Positions 9,918 through 18,791 of a stretch of DNA of 64,000 nt are shown here, piece after piece. The stretch covers positions 2,081,001-2,145,000 of the forward strand of contig NZ_CP073587.1 of the NCBI RefSeq assembly GCF_018223345.1, written 5' to 3'. Within the stretch, counting starts at the first letter, position 1. Each line of letters starts with the position of its first letter. Under the pieces are notes generated by a model, which was not told the origin of the DNA, made no database searches, and was given only the letters and a program-made list of their open reading frames with translations. The stretch comes from Shewanella yunxiaonensis (GTDB taxonomy: Bacteria; Pseudomonadota; Gammaproteobacteria; Enterobacterales; Shewanellaceae). A program made the translations under genes and the position numbers.

Positions 9918-10634
9918 TTAATTTCCCGATGTTTTGGCGCTGTTAACTTTCCTCGGCGCATTAAAAACAATCACACGCCAGCATAAATACAATGCCCCCA
10001 GACCAACAGCGAACCACAGCATCACCCAGATAACTGACGGGATCATGGTCAAATCCGCCAGCAATGAAGCATCCCCACGCTGACCGAGTCCCAATAAAAC
10101 GGCCGGACTGGCGAGAGCATTGAGCATGACAATCAAGGCAACCAAGCGCAGACTGCCACGTAATAAGGTGTTATATGTCAGCTTAAGTGGCAGTAAAAAC
10201 AACACCGCCAAGCTCGCCATAATGGCAATGCTCAGAATATCTCTCGCCCATAACAGTAATGTCAGCAAAACGACAATACCCAGTGCCAAATAACTTTGAC
10301 GGATACCGCTTCGCAGACAGGACATCAGAAACAGTAATGCCCCCCAGAGCGCAGCGCCGGTATAACCACTAAAACCGATTAACACCGGCCAGCCACCCTG
10401 ACTAAAACACAGGCCTGACCCATCCGGAAATAATCGAATATGACTTACCACACCACCAGAAATAATCGCGGCTATCCCATGAGACAATTCATGGAAATAA
10501 CTTTCCAACCAATGGAAGGGCAAAGATATATAAGGCAAACGGGATAGCACCAATGCCAACAGTAATTCGACAAAAAACTGTTTCTTGCCGGGGACTAAGC
10601 GCCCAGAAGATTCAACTAACTGCGTCTCAGGCAT
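9918..10634 (-). CDS. Integral-membrane M50-like metallopeptidase family protein
   Basis: A 238-residue polytopic membrane protein with a zinc-metalloprotease signature HELSH (HExxH, about residues 48-52 from this start) in an amphipathic stretch followed by GIAAIISGG. This is the pattern of M50/site-2-protease-related families, including the shorter M50B-like group. At least five further hydrophobic segments follow. The start ATG (10632-10634) overlaps the stop of the upstream small gene in an 8-nt ATGCCTGA arrangement, suggesting translational coupling; upstream in-frame ATGs at 10640 and 10661 are possible. No second-site LDG motif was recognised, so protease activity is unproven. Confidence 0.72.
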   Translation of the reverse strand: MPETQLVESSGRLVPGKKQFFVELLLALVLSRLPYISLPFHWLESYFHELSHGIAAIISGGVVSHIRLFPDGSGLCFSQGGWPVLIGFSGYTGAALWGALLFLMSCLRSGIRQSYLALGIVVLLTLLLWARDILSIAIMASLAVLFLLPLKLTYNTLLRGSLRLVALIVMLNALASPAVLLGLGQRGDASLLADLTMIPSVIWVMLWFAVGLGALYLCWRVIVFNAPRKVNSAKTSGN

Positions 10635-10926
10635 AAACATCAACGCCAACCATCTGCGCAATACTATCGCGCTGTTCGGCGTACTGAGTCAAAAGATAGG
10701 TGGAAATGGCACTAGAGCTGGCCGATGTATCCTGTTCATATTCCACTTTTGCTTGATATTTGGCATCGACCAAATCGTGGTCAATATCAACAGCTGACGT
10801 TTCTATTGCGGATGAAGATGCAGCGGGATTGACGATTTTTTCACGAGGTTGAGATACCGGTCGATTACTGGCGACAGCCTGCGACAGATCGGGCGTGTTG
10901 TTCAGTGAAACAGACTGAATACTCAT
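10627..10926 (-). CDS. Small hypothetical protein, Ser/Ala-rich
   Basis: A 99-residue protein not recognised. It has a low-complexity N-terminal half rich in Ser, Ala, Asn and Pro, and a C-terminal half with a charged segment and predicted helix (TYLLTQYAEQRDSIAQMVGV). No signal peptide or cysteines are visible. It follows tsaB by 35 bp and overlaps the M50-like gene by 8 nt. It is probably a real gene because of this overlap, the ATG start and the operon placement. Function unknown. Confidence 0.65.
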   Translation of the reverse strand: MSIQSVSLNNTPDLSQAVASNRPVSQPREKIVNPAASSSAIETSAVDIDHDLVDAKYQAKVEYEQDTSASSSAISTYLLTQYAEQRDSIAQMVGVDVYA

Positions 10927-10961
10927 GGCTGCACCGCCAATTTACCTTTTATTCAATAGAA

Positions 10962-11675
10962 TTATGCCCTTCCAGGCAGTTTCTTCCAGGCAACCGTATC
11001 TCGCAAATATACAGGAGCCAGTTCATCGACAGCGGTTGCGTTACCGCTATACCATTCGTGAACAGCCAGGGTAAGCATGGCACTCGCATCAGGATATTTC
11101 ACGCTTTCCAATAAGGTCAAGTTATCGATGTTAAGAATAAGATCCGGATAGGTTTCAAAACCGCTACCACAGGCAAATACCGACGCAGCATCATTAAATG
11201 GCGACACCAACGCTTCAGGAGCGGTAACTTGCTCCGCACCAATCAACACCGCTAGTCCTTCCTGAGCTTCAAAACACCCCCAATAGATCTCCCCCATGCG
11301 AGCATCAATCGCACTGATAACATAACGCGCATTAGCTGTTTCAATGGCCTTCTGTGCCATCGCTGCCAACGTTGAGATACCAACAACCGGAATATCCCGT
11401 GCTAATGCCAGTCCCTGAGTCATAGAAGTACAAATACGAATGCCGGTAAAACTGCCAGGCCCACGACCATAAGCGATGAGACCTACATCCGCCATGGATA
11501 ACTTTGCGTGGGTCAGCAAACCATCAATCATCGGGAGCAAACGTTGGCTGTGTTCTCTTGGGGCATCTTCTGCAACTGACTCACGACCTTCTGACCACAA
11601 CAACGCGGCAGAACACAGTTCAGTACAGGTATCCAGCGCCAGAATCACTGCTGGCAACGTTTGATTAGCATTCAT
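10962..11675 (-). CDS. tsaB: tRNA threonylcarbamoyladenosine biosynthesis protein TsaB
   Basis: TsaB (YeaZ), 237 residues. It is an ASKHA-fold, non-catalytic partner of TsaD in the TsaBCDE complex that makes t6A37 on ANN-decoding tRNAs. Visible motifs are ILALDTCTELCSAAL at the N-terminus and the GRGPGSFTGIRI glycine-rich loop (about 69-80). It heads a minus-strand run into the small unknown, the M50-like protein and the hydrolase. In E. coli tsaB is likewise near fadD, rnd and yoaA. Confidence 0.95.
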   Translation of the reverse strand: MNANQTLPAVILALDTCTELCSAALLWSEGRESVAEDAPREHSQRLLPMIDGLLTHAKLSMADVGLIAYGRGPGSFTGIRICTSMTQGLALARDIPVVGISTLAAMAQKAIETANARYVISAIDARMGEIYWGCFEAQEGLAVLIGAEQVTAPEALVSPFNDAASVFACGSGFETYPDLILNIDNLTLLESVKYPDASAMLTLAVHEWYSGNATAVDELAPVYLRDTVAWKKLPGRA

Positions 11676-11990
11676 CTATTGACCTCGGCTGCCGGACATC
11701 CAATCATGCCAGCTGATTTTTAACGGCGGCGATCATACCACCAATCCCCGATAAGCCAAGTTTAACAGGCCATAAAACCGGCTTAAGCCCGACGCACTGA
11801 CTATATAGTTCACAAATTGCGCATATACATTGACCTGCCACAGCTATCACCGGATGTTTCGTGATATGTTTCAAAGTATCATTAACTGTCTAACAGTTAT
11901 GCTCTGGCTAATTTTCCGGGGCGATTGGCGAACTTTGGATAATATCGTTTGCCATAGTGACAAGCCTCATCAGCAAACAAAGGAATTTTC
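11676..11990. other. Divergent intergenic region between tsaB and hemB
   Basis: A 315-bp gap with no convincing gene. It must hold the divergent promoters of tsaB (-) and hemB (+). A 10-bp palindrome ACTATATAGT at 11800-11809 and a TATAAT-like GATAATAT near 11940 are visible, but neither could be tied to a defined -35 or regulator. An AAAGGAA ribosome-binding site precedes hemB. Confidence 0.5.
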
Positions 11991-13016
11991 ATGTCTGATC
12001 AATGTAATCACACTCATACTTTCAAAACCCCGCTACGTCGCTTGCGCCGTCTGCGTACTTCTGAAGCTATGCGTGCTATGGTCCGGGAAAACTTTATTTC
12101 TCTGGACGACCTGATCCATCCGATTTTTATTGAAGAAGGCATTTCTGCTCCAGTTGAAATCCGTACACTGCCTGGCATCAGCCGTTTCCCGGAAACCATG
12201 CTGGAACAAGAAATTAAGGAACTGCAAAAGCTGGGTGTTAAATATGTAATGCCTTTCGGGATCTCTCATCATAAGGATGCCGTGGGTAGCGACACTTGGA
12301 ATGATGAAGGTTTGCTAGCACGCATGGTGCGCACCATTAAGCAGACTGCACCAGAAATGATCGTCATTCCTGATATCTGTTTCTGTGAATACACAGATCA
12401 TGGCCATTGCGGCGTGATTGAACACATTCATGATGATGTACACGTGTGCAACGATGCCACCGTTGAAAATCTGGTAAAACAGGCGATCTGTGCTGCCAAA
12501 GCAGGTGCCGATATGCTGGCCCCATCAGCCATGATGGATGGTCAGATCCGCGCCATGCGTGATGGCCTGGACGCTGCAGGTTATGAAAACGTGTCCATTC
12601 TCGCTCACTCAGCAAAATTTGCTTCCGCATTTTACGGTCCATTCCGTGAAGCCGTGGCCAGTGAGCTGAAGGGCAACCGCAAAGGTTATCAGTTGGATTG
12701 TGCCGACGGTCGCCAAGCCATGGTGGAAGCGCTGCTGGATGAAGAAGAAGGCGCCGATATCCTGATGGTAAAACCCGGGACACCATACCTGGACGTACTG
12801 GCTCGCTTACGTGACCGCACGGATCTGCCATTGGCGGCTTATCATGTGGGTGGTGAATACGCTGGGATCAAGTTTGCCGCATTGGCAGGTGCACTGGATG
12901 AACGTGCCGTGGTCACCGAAAGCTTTATCGGTTTCAAACGTGCCGGGGCCAGCCTGATTGTCAGCTATTACACCAAACAGTTTGCTGAATGGCTAGCGGC
13001 TGATAAAAACGCTTAA
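11991..13016 (+). CDS. hemB: Delta-aminolevulinic acid dehydratase (porphobilinogen synthase)
   Basis: Condenses two 5-aminolevulinate molecules to porphobilinogen in tetrapyrrole synthesis (341 residues). The two active-site lysines are present in HSAKF (K209) and LMVKPG (K261). The zinc-ligand cysteine triad is C130, C132 and C140 in DICFCEYTDHGHCG, marking a zinc-dependent enzyme rather than the Mg-type with Asp. AAAGGAA lies 6-7 nt upstream. It sits between tsaB and yoaA, where E. coli has no hemB, so it may be an additional copy in this lineage (S. oneidensis is recalled to have two hemB genes). Confidence 0.96.
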   Translation: MSDQCNHTHTFKTPLRRLRRLRTSEAMRAMVRENFISLDDLIHPIFIEEGISAPVEIRTLPGISRFPETMLEQEIKELQKLGVKYVMPFGISHHKDAVGSDTWNDEGLLARMVRTIKQTAPEMIVIPDICFCEYTDHGHCGVIEHIHDDVHVCNDATVENLVKQAICAAKAGADMLAPSAMMDGQIRAMRDGLDAAGYENVSILAHSAKFASAFYGPFREAVASELKGNRKGYQLDCADGRQAMVEALLDEEEGADILMVKPGTPYLDVLARLRDRTDLPLAAYHVGGEYAGIKFAALAGALDERAVVTESFIGFKRAGASLIVSYYTKQFAEWLAADKNA

Positions 13017-13040
13017 ATTATTAATCAATTAATGCTCGTA

Positions 13041-13066
13041 AAAGAGGAGGCCAATGCCTCCTCTTT
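13041..13066 (+). terminator. Terminator of hemB
   Basis: Perfect 11-bp stem, AAAGAGGAGGC (13041-13051) and GCCTCCTCTTT (13056-13066), with CAAT loop, 24 bp after the hemB stop. The T-run is short (TTT). Confidence 0.8.
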
Positions 13067-13135
13067 GGCTTGGATGATCTTTCATAACCGCAGCATCATT
13101 TAGTGAACACGCACAAGTATCCCGCTGATTGCTAG

Positions 13136-15103
13136 TTATTTTATCTCGTGCAGAAATTTCATCGCCTTGGCAAGATCTCGGGTTCTCGCCATCGGTGGCA
13201 GCGAATTCAAAAAGGCACTGCCATACGGCCGATTGACAATACGGTTATCGCATAGGATCAACACTCCTCGGTCGTGTTCATCACGGATTAAACGACCAAA
13301 GCCCTGCTTCAATGCAATCACCGCCTGAGGCAGAGAAATATCATTAAATGGATCACCACCGCGCCGGTGCAGTTCAGCAGCACGAGCACGATAAAGATTA
13401 TCATCCGGCGATACAAACGGCAGCTTATCGATAATCACGCAGGACAGCAGATGACCGCGGACATCTACCCCTTCCCAGAAACTGCCAGTGCCCAGCAATA
13501 CCGCATTACCAAGTTGTCGGAATTTTTTCAGTAAACTCTGTTTACCGGCACTGCCTTGCACCAGTAACGGAAAATTACAGCGCCCGCGAAGTTCTAACGC
13601 CACACGCTCCAACATCCGATGGCTGGTAAACAGAATAAACGTACGTCCCTTCGCGGCAGATATCGCCTCTAAGCAGATACTGACCAGTCGCTGCAGCTGA
13701 TAATCGGAGTCGCTGCGCACATCTGCCAGTTGTCTTGGCACACAGAATAATGCCTGTCGCTGGTAGTCAAAGGGGCTATCAAGGATCATCTCGCGGCAAT
13801 CTTGCAATCCCAAACCAACAGCAAAATGTCGTAATTCACGATTCACCTGCAGCGTTGCCGATGTAAACACCCAGCGGCAATCAGCATTAAATAGTTGTTG
13901 GCATTCCCGAGTGACATCAATCGGAGCCATTCGTAGTAACGGCAGACGTCCGGTTAATTCCAACGAATAGGCTGCACTGGGATTATCACAATCAAGGAAT
14001 TGCTTTAACTTAGTAAGATACTCCAGCCACTTTTCAAAACAATCATCTAACAGCTCACTGCGGCCAACGTGCGCTAACAATAGCCGTTGCAACGCCTGAA
14101 ACTCTTCCAGTAACTGCCAGCTACGCCCTGCAATGTTTTTATCGGCAAGTAACACGCGCCAGTCACTCTGCGCTGTCTGCAAACACTCCTGAACCCAATC
14201 GGTTAAACGACTCATACAGCGACGTGCCAGTTCTCCGAGTTGACCGGTATCACGCAGTTCATTGAGATACACATCTTCTATACGGCCCAACAGTCGTTCC
14301 ATTGCCCCCAAAGACAACTGTTGACCAAAATAACTTACAGCAATATCTGGCAGTTGGTGCGCTTCGTCAAACACCAGCATGTCTGCTTTGGGGAGTAACT
14401 CAGCAAACCCGGTATCTTTTAACACCCAATCAGCAAAAAACAGATGGTGATTAATCACGATGATTTTAGCGTCTAAGGTTTTTAATCGGGCGTTACGGGT
14501 AAAACACTGCTCATAAAATTCACAACGTTTGCCAATACAGGTTTCACGGGTGGAGGCGACTAATCCCAGTGCCGGCGACTGCTCGGAAACTGTGGCAATC
14601 ATGCCTAAATCCCCATCAACGCTGGCAGTCGCCCATTGTTGCACCCGCAACAGATCGTCCAGCGTTTGTGCCTCAAGACTTTGGGCGTCATCCAGTTGCT
14701 GTTGCAATCTGAGTTGACACAGATAGTTATTGCGGCCTTTTAGCAACGCCACTTTCGGGGCGATATCCAACATCCTCAAAAGCGCCGGAATATCTTTATA
14801 GAACAATTGCTCCTGCAGATTCTTACTGCCGGTGGACACAATCACCTGCTTACCAGAGAGCAATGCAGGAATTAAATAGCCGAAGGTTTTGCCCACGCCA
14901 GTCCCTGCTTCCAAAACCAGTTTACCTTTAGGGCTGTCAAGGGTGTCAGCAACCGCTTGCGCCATAGTTAGCTGCTGGGGCCGAGGTTTATATCCTTTAA
15001 TCCCTTGTGCTAAGGCGCCTTCTGGGGAAAAAGCCAATATGACTTCTTTAAGCAAACGGCTAATGATCTGGCTCCGAACATTGCTAACGGCATAAGGGTG
15101 CAT
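13136..15103 (-). CDS. yoaA: ATP-dependent DNA helicase of the DinG/XPD type, YoaA
   Basis: Superfamily 2 iron-sulfur helicase related to XPD and DinG, implicated in E. coli in replication-fork repair. Visible are the Walker A EAGTGVGKT, the Fe-S domain cysteines in TCIGKRCEFYEQCF plus an upstream Cys, the DEAH box DEAHQLPD, and C-terminal motifs GSFWEGVDVRG and KQGFGRLIRD. The start is uncertain. The open frame reaches 15214, but E. coli YoaA begins just before the FxPDG..KPR region. The ATG at 15103 (MHPYAVSNV) gives 655 residues; a TTG at 15037 would give about 633. It is transcribed away from the his leader. Confidence 0.9.
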   Translation of the reverse strand: MHPYAVSNVRSQIISRLLKEVILAFSPEGALAQGIKGYKPRPQQLTMAQAVADTLDSPKGKLVLEAGTGVGKTFGYLIPALLSGKQVIVSTGSKNLQEQLFYKDIPALLRMLDIAPKVALLKGRNNYLCQLRLQQQLDDAQSLEAQTLDDLLRVQQWATASVDGDLGMIATVSEQSPALGLVASTRETCIGKRCEFYEQCFTRNARLKTLDAKIIVINHHLFFADWVLKDTGFAELLPKADMLVFDEAHQLPDIAVSYFGQQLSLGAMERLLGRIEDVYLNELRDTGQLGELARRCMSRLTDWVQECLQTAQSDWRVLLADKNIAGRSWQLLEEFQALQRLLLAHVGRSELLDDCFEKWLEYLTKLKQFLDCDNPSAAYSLELTGRLPLLRMAPIDVTRECQQLFNADCRWVFTSATLQVNRELRHFAVGLGLQDCREMILDSPFDYQRQALFCVPRQLADVRSDSDYQLQRLVSICLEAISAAKGRTFILFTSHRMLERVALELRGRCNFPLLVQGSAGKQSLLKKFRQLGNAVLLGTGSFWEGVDVRGHLLSCVIIDKLPFVSPDDNLYRARAAELHRRGGDPFNDISLPQAVIALKQGFGRLIRDEHDRGVLILCDNRIVNRPYGSAFLNSLPPMARTRDLAKAMKFLHEIK

Positions 15104-15301
15104 TATCCCCGAACCACCCAATTCAGCAAGTCTATCCACCATATCCGTGTTAATGCTGCAAAACTTGGAGTGCATGATGATGCAATTTAAAAAAACGTGA
15201 ATTAATGGTTGCAAATGGCAAACAAAGGGATTAGTTTAAAGCCCATCACGACATACCCTTTGTGCCGGTGTGTCAAACAGAACCGAATTAGGATTGAATT
15301 A

Positions 15302-15349
15302 ATGAAACAGCTCCAGACTGCTATCCACCATCACCATCATAAGCGGTAG
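15302..15349 (+). CDS. hisL: Histidine operon leader peptide
   Basis: A 15-codon reading frame, MKQLQTAIHHHHHKR, with five consecutive histidine codons (CAC CAT CAC CAT CAT, 15326-15340) followed by Lys, Arg and TAG. It lies 137 bp upstream of hisG and just before alternating hairpins and a terminator. This is the classical ribosome-mediated attenuation arrangement: stalling at His codons when charged tRNA-His is scarce favours the antiterminator. E. coli hisL has seven consecutive His codons. The frame is too short for usual gene finders. Confidence 0.93.
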   Translation: MKQLQTAIHHHHHKR

Positions 15350-15441
15350 CCTTCGGAGCTGACTGCCGAAGGTGCTATTCCTTCTGGCGGTTGATTCAAA
15401 CGACTTAACACCCCCGGAAGGAATTCCGGGGGTGTTTCGTT
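15350..15441 (+). promoter_or_regulatory. his operon attenuator with leader hairpins
   Basis: Immediately after the hisL stop, CCTTCGG (15350-15356) can pair with CCGAAGG (15366-15372). CCGAAGG can instead pair with the downstream CCTTCTGG near 15380, giving mutually exclusive structures. The terminator is a perfect 13-bp stem, AACACCCCCGGAA (15407-15419) and TTCCGGGGGTGTT (15424-15436), with a GGAA loop, followed by TTCGTTTT. The terminator stem closely resembles the E. coli his attenuator. Confidence 0.9.
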
Positions 15442-15485
15442 TTAAACGTTAAAATTTTTGAATCAACAATCAGGAAATAGCCAGA

Positions 15486-16385
15486 ATGACTGCATCAAAC
15501 CGATTAAGAATTGCCATCCAGAAATCCGGACGTTTGTCCGAAGAATCTCAGAAACTGCTGAAAAAATGCGGTGTTAAGTTCAATGTTAATGAACAACGGT
15601 TGATTGCTCACGCCGATAATATGCCTATCGATCTGTTGCGTGTACGCGACGATGATATTCCTGGACTGGTCATGGATGGGGTGGTGGATCTTGGCATCAT
15701 TGGTGAAAACGTTCTTGAAGAAGAAGAGATTGAACGCCAAAGCTTGGGAATGCCGTCAGAATACCAGAAGTTAAAACAATTGGATTTCGGCGGTTGTCGC
15801 TTATCGTTGGCAGTCCCTAAAGAGTTCACCTATCAGGACGCATATTCATTGGAAGGATTGCGTATCGCAACCTCCTACCCTAACCTGCTTCGCCGCTTTA
15901 TGCAGAATAAGGGCATAAATTTTCGGAGTTGTCTGTTAAAAGGCTCGGTAGAAGTGGCACCTCGTGCCGGACTGGCTGATGGTATCTGTGATCTCGTGTC
16001 GACAGGTGCCACTTTGGAAGCTAATGGTCTGTACGAAACCGAGGTCATTTACCGTTCAATGGCCTGTATCATTCAATCACAACAACCACAGTCTGACGAA
16101 AAACAGCAGTTAATTGATACCCTTTTGAGTCGTATTAACGGCGTGATCCGGGCGCGTGGCAGCAAATACATTCTGTTGCACGCCCCCGTCGATGCCCTGG
16201 AACAAATTGTCGCGTTATTACCTGGTGCCGAAAATCCAACGGTACTGCCGTTGAAAAACGACACCTCCCGCGTGGCAGTGCATGCTGTTAGCAGTGAAGA
16301 TCTGTTCTGGGACACCATGGAGCAGTTGACCTCGTTGGGTGCCAGTTCCATTCTGGTTATGCCGATTGAAAAAATGATGGGGTAA
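15486..16385 (+). CDS. hisG: ATP phosphoribosyltransferase HisG
   Basis: First step of histidine synthesis: ATP plus PRPP to phosphoribosyl-ATP. The length of 299 residues is that of the long, self-contained HisG form, with a catalytic periplasmic-binding-like core and a C-terminal ACT-like domain for feedback inhibition by histidine (about 225-299). The PRPP-binding region is [20 protein letters not shown] precedes the ATG. First structural gene of the operon hisGDCBHAF(IE), controlled by the upstream attenuator. Confidence 0.98.
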   Translation: MTASNRLRIAIQKSGRLSEESQKLLKKCGVKFNVNEQRLIAHADNMPIDLLRVRDDDIPGLVMDGVVDLGIIGENVLEEEEIERQSLGMPSEYQKLKQLDFGGCRLSLAVPKEFTYQDAYSLEGLRIATSYPNLLRRFMQNKGINFRSCLLKGSVEVAPRAGLADGICDLVSTGATLEANGLYETEVIYRSMACIIQSQQPQSDEKQQLIDTLLSRINGVIRARGSKYILLHAPVDALEQIVALLPGAENPTVLPLKNDTSRVAVHAVSSEDLFWDTMEQLTSLGASSILVMPIEKMMG

Positions 16386-16391
16386 TAAATT

Positions 16392-17699
16392 ATGCAAACC
16401 CTCAACTGGAACCAGCTTGATGCAGACGCCAAAGCCGCAGCGTTAAAGCGTTCGCCACTGGTCGGTGATAATGCACTCGAGCAGCAAGTTGCCGACATCA
16501 TTGCAAATGTTCGCAAAAATGGTGATGCCGCCCTGCGTGATTACAGCCGCCGTTTTGACAAGGCCGAGATCCAAAATATCCGCTTATCCGATGCAGAGAT
16601 CCTTACGGCCTCTGCGCGTGTCAGTGATGAGTTGAAAGCGGCTATCCAAGTCGCAATGGCCAATATCCGTCGCTTTCATGAAGCGCAGAAACCCGCCACG
16701 ATTGCACTGGATACCCAAGCCGGGATCCGTTGTGAACTCCACACTGAAGCGATTGAAGCCGTCGGCCTGTATATTCCCGGTGGCAGTGCGCCACTGATAT
16801 CGACAGTAATGATGCTGGCGTTGCCTGCCAGTATCGCCGGTTGCGAGCGTCGGGTGCTGGTAAGCCCGCCACCGCTCAATGATGCCATCGTGTACGCTGC
16901 CACTGCCTGCGGCGTGAATGAAATCTACCAGGTTGGCGGTGCCCAGGCGATTGCTGCACTGGCATTTGGTACCGAATCAATTACTCCGGTGGACAAGATT
17001 TTTGGTCCGGGCAACCGTTATGTGACTGAAGCCAAAAGCCAAGTTTCTCGGGACAACCAAGCCTGTGTCAGCATTGATATGCCTGCGGGTCCATCCGAGG
17101 TATTAGTCATTGCCGATGCCAAGGCCAATCCAGTGTTTATTGCCGCAGACTTGCTGTCACAGGCTGAACACGGCCCAGACTCGCAGGTAATGCTGGTGAC
17201 TGATAGTCAAGCAGTAGCAACCGCAGTCGCACAAGAGGTTGAACGTCAGTTGGCAACGTTGCCGCGCGCTGAAATCGCCCGGAAGGCGCTGTTTTGCAGC
17301 CGAACACTGCTCGTTAGCGATATGCAGCAGGCGGCAGAGGTATCAAACCGTTATGGCCCGGAACACTTGATCCTGCAAACACAGCAACCCCGAGAAATAC
17401 TCAAGCGTATTCGTGCCGCCGGTTCAGTGTTTGTCGGCCCCTATACGCCAGAGTCTGTCGGTGATTACGCCAGCGGCACTAATCACGTGTTACCCACTTA
17501 TGGCTATAGTCGAACAGTTTCCAGCTTATCGTTAGCGGACTTCTGTCGCCGTTTCACCGTACAGGAACTTTCTGCACAAGGGCTGCAAGGATTAGGTGAT
17601 ACAGTAATGACTCTCGCAGCTGCCGAACAATTAGATGCCCACAAAAATGCAGTGGCGTTACGCCTGGCAACCCTTAACGCGGATGGAGAAGTACGATGA
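16392..17699 (+). CDS. hisD: Histidinol dehydrogenase HisD
   Basis: Zinc enzyme that oxidises L-histidinol to histidine in two NAD-dependent steps (435 residues). Family signatures include DMPAGPSEVLVIAD, ADLLSQAEHGPDSQ and the late YTPESVGDYASGTNHVLPT. It starts 6 bp after hisG and overlaps hisC by 4 nt (ATGA). Confidence 0.98.
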   Translation: MQTLNWNQLDADAKAAALKRSPLVGDNALEQQVADIIANVRKNGDAALRDYSRRFDKAEIQNIRLSDAEILTASARVSDELKAAIQVAMANIRRFHEAQKPATIALDTQAGIRCELHTEAIEAVGLYIPGGSAPLISTVMMLALPASIAGCERRVLVSPPPLNDAIVYAATACGVNEIYQVGGAQAIAALAFGTESITPVDKIFGPGNRYVTEAKSQVSRDNQACVSIDMPAGPSEVLVIADAKANPVFIAADLLSQAEHGPDSQVMLVTDSQAVATAVAQEVERQLATLPRAEIARKALFCSRTLLVSDMQQAAEVSNRYGPEHLILQTQQPREILKRIRAAGSVFVGPYTPESVGDYASGTNHVLPTYGYSRTVSSLSLADFCRRFTVQELSAQGLQGLGDTVMTLAAAEQLDAHKNAVALRLATLNADGEVR

Positions 17700-18748
17700 G
17701 TGAGGCGACGTTAAATCTGGCACAGCGACTGGCTCGTCCAGAACTTTTAGACCTTGAGCCTTATCAAAGTGCACGCCGCATCGGTGGTCGAGGCGATATC
17801 TGGATCAATGCCAATGAAAGTCCATTTAATCGAACAGATTTGCCAAGATTAAACCGTTACCCAGAGTGTCAGCCCCCCGCATTGATTGCCGCCTACAGCC
17901 GCTATGTCGGCATCGATAGCAAGCACGTTGTGTGCAGTCGTGGCGCGGACGAAGCAATTGAGCTGCTTATCCGAACCTTCTGCATTCCCGGTAAAGACAG
18001 CATTGCCTTATTCGGTCCCACATATGGCATGTATAGTATCAGCGCCCGTACTTTTAATGTCGGGGTGGTATCAATGTCGCTGACGCCGGAGTACGGTTTG
18101 CCCTACGATCTCAGTGCGGTTAAAGGTTGCAAGCTGGTGTTTATCTGCAACCCGAATAACCCGACCGGAACGCTAATCCGCCCCGAAAAGATTGAAAGTG
18201 TGCTGCAAACGTTACCCGAGCAGCTAGTCGTAGTTGATGAAGCGTATATTGAGTTCAGTCCAGAATACTCAGTGGTAGCACTGCTGGATAAGTACCCTAA
18301 TCTGGTGATCTTACGTACACTTTCGAAAGCTTTTGCGTTGGCCGGTGCGCGTTGCGGTTTTACGCTGGCATCAGCAGATGTTGTCGCCATGATCATGCTA
18401 GTGATTGCGCCATATCCCGTACCTTTACCCGTTTCAGTGCTTGCGGAACGCGCCCTTAGTGAAGCGGGATTGGACAATATGCGTGCCGATGTGCAGTTGC
18501 TGATCCAGCAAGGACAACGTTTAGCCGATTGTCTGGAACAACTGGGGGCTAAAGTGCTGCCCACTGGGGCGAACTTTGTGCTGGCATATTTTGATGATAT
18601 CCAGAGCGTGGCCCAGGGACTAAAGGATGCTGGCATCGTTGCCAGAGCTTACAAAGATCCTCGATTGGTAGATGCCATTCGCTTTAGTTATAGCGATGAA
18701 CGCGAGACTGATTTAATCATTGCAGCATTGAAAAAAATACTAAACTAA
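17696..18748 (+). CDS. hisC: Histidinol-phosphate aminotransferase HisC
   Basis: PLP-dependent class I/II aminotransferase converting imidazole-acetol phosphate to histidinol phosphate (350 residues). Visible: [18 protein letters not shown] and the PLP-lysine motif [16 protein letters not shown]. The ATGA overlap with hisD suggests coupled translation. A 43-bp gap separates it from hisB, the longest in the operon. Confidence 0.98.
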   Translation: MSEATLNLAQRLARPELLDLEPYQSARRIGGRGDIWINANESPFNRTDLPRLNRYPECQPPALIAAYSRYVGIDSKHVVCSRGADEAIELLIRTFCIPGKDSIALFGPTYGMYSISARTFNVGVVSMSLTPEYGLPYDLSAVKGCKLVFICNPNNPTGTLIRPEKIESVLQTLPEQLVVVDEAYIEFSPEYSVVALLDKYPNLVILRTLSKAFALAGARCGFTLASADVVAMIMLVIAPYPVPLPVSVLAERALSEAGLDNMRADVQLLIQQGQRLADCLEQLGAKVLPTGANFVLAYFDDIQSVAQGLKDAGIVARAYKDPRLVDAIRFSYSDERETDLIIAALKKILN

Positions 18749-18791
18749 CCGACCCTACACAGATACTGGACAACCGGTACAAGGTAAGCCC

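Noticed and set aside
11800..11809. ACTATATAGT palindrome upstream of hemB
   Set aside because: Ten-base A/T-rich palindromes arise often by chance; no known operator matched.
12364..12831. 155-codon minus-strand open frame inside hemB
   Set aside because: Complement of strongly conserved hemB coding sequence, with no ribosome-binding site or family features.
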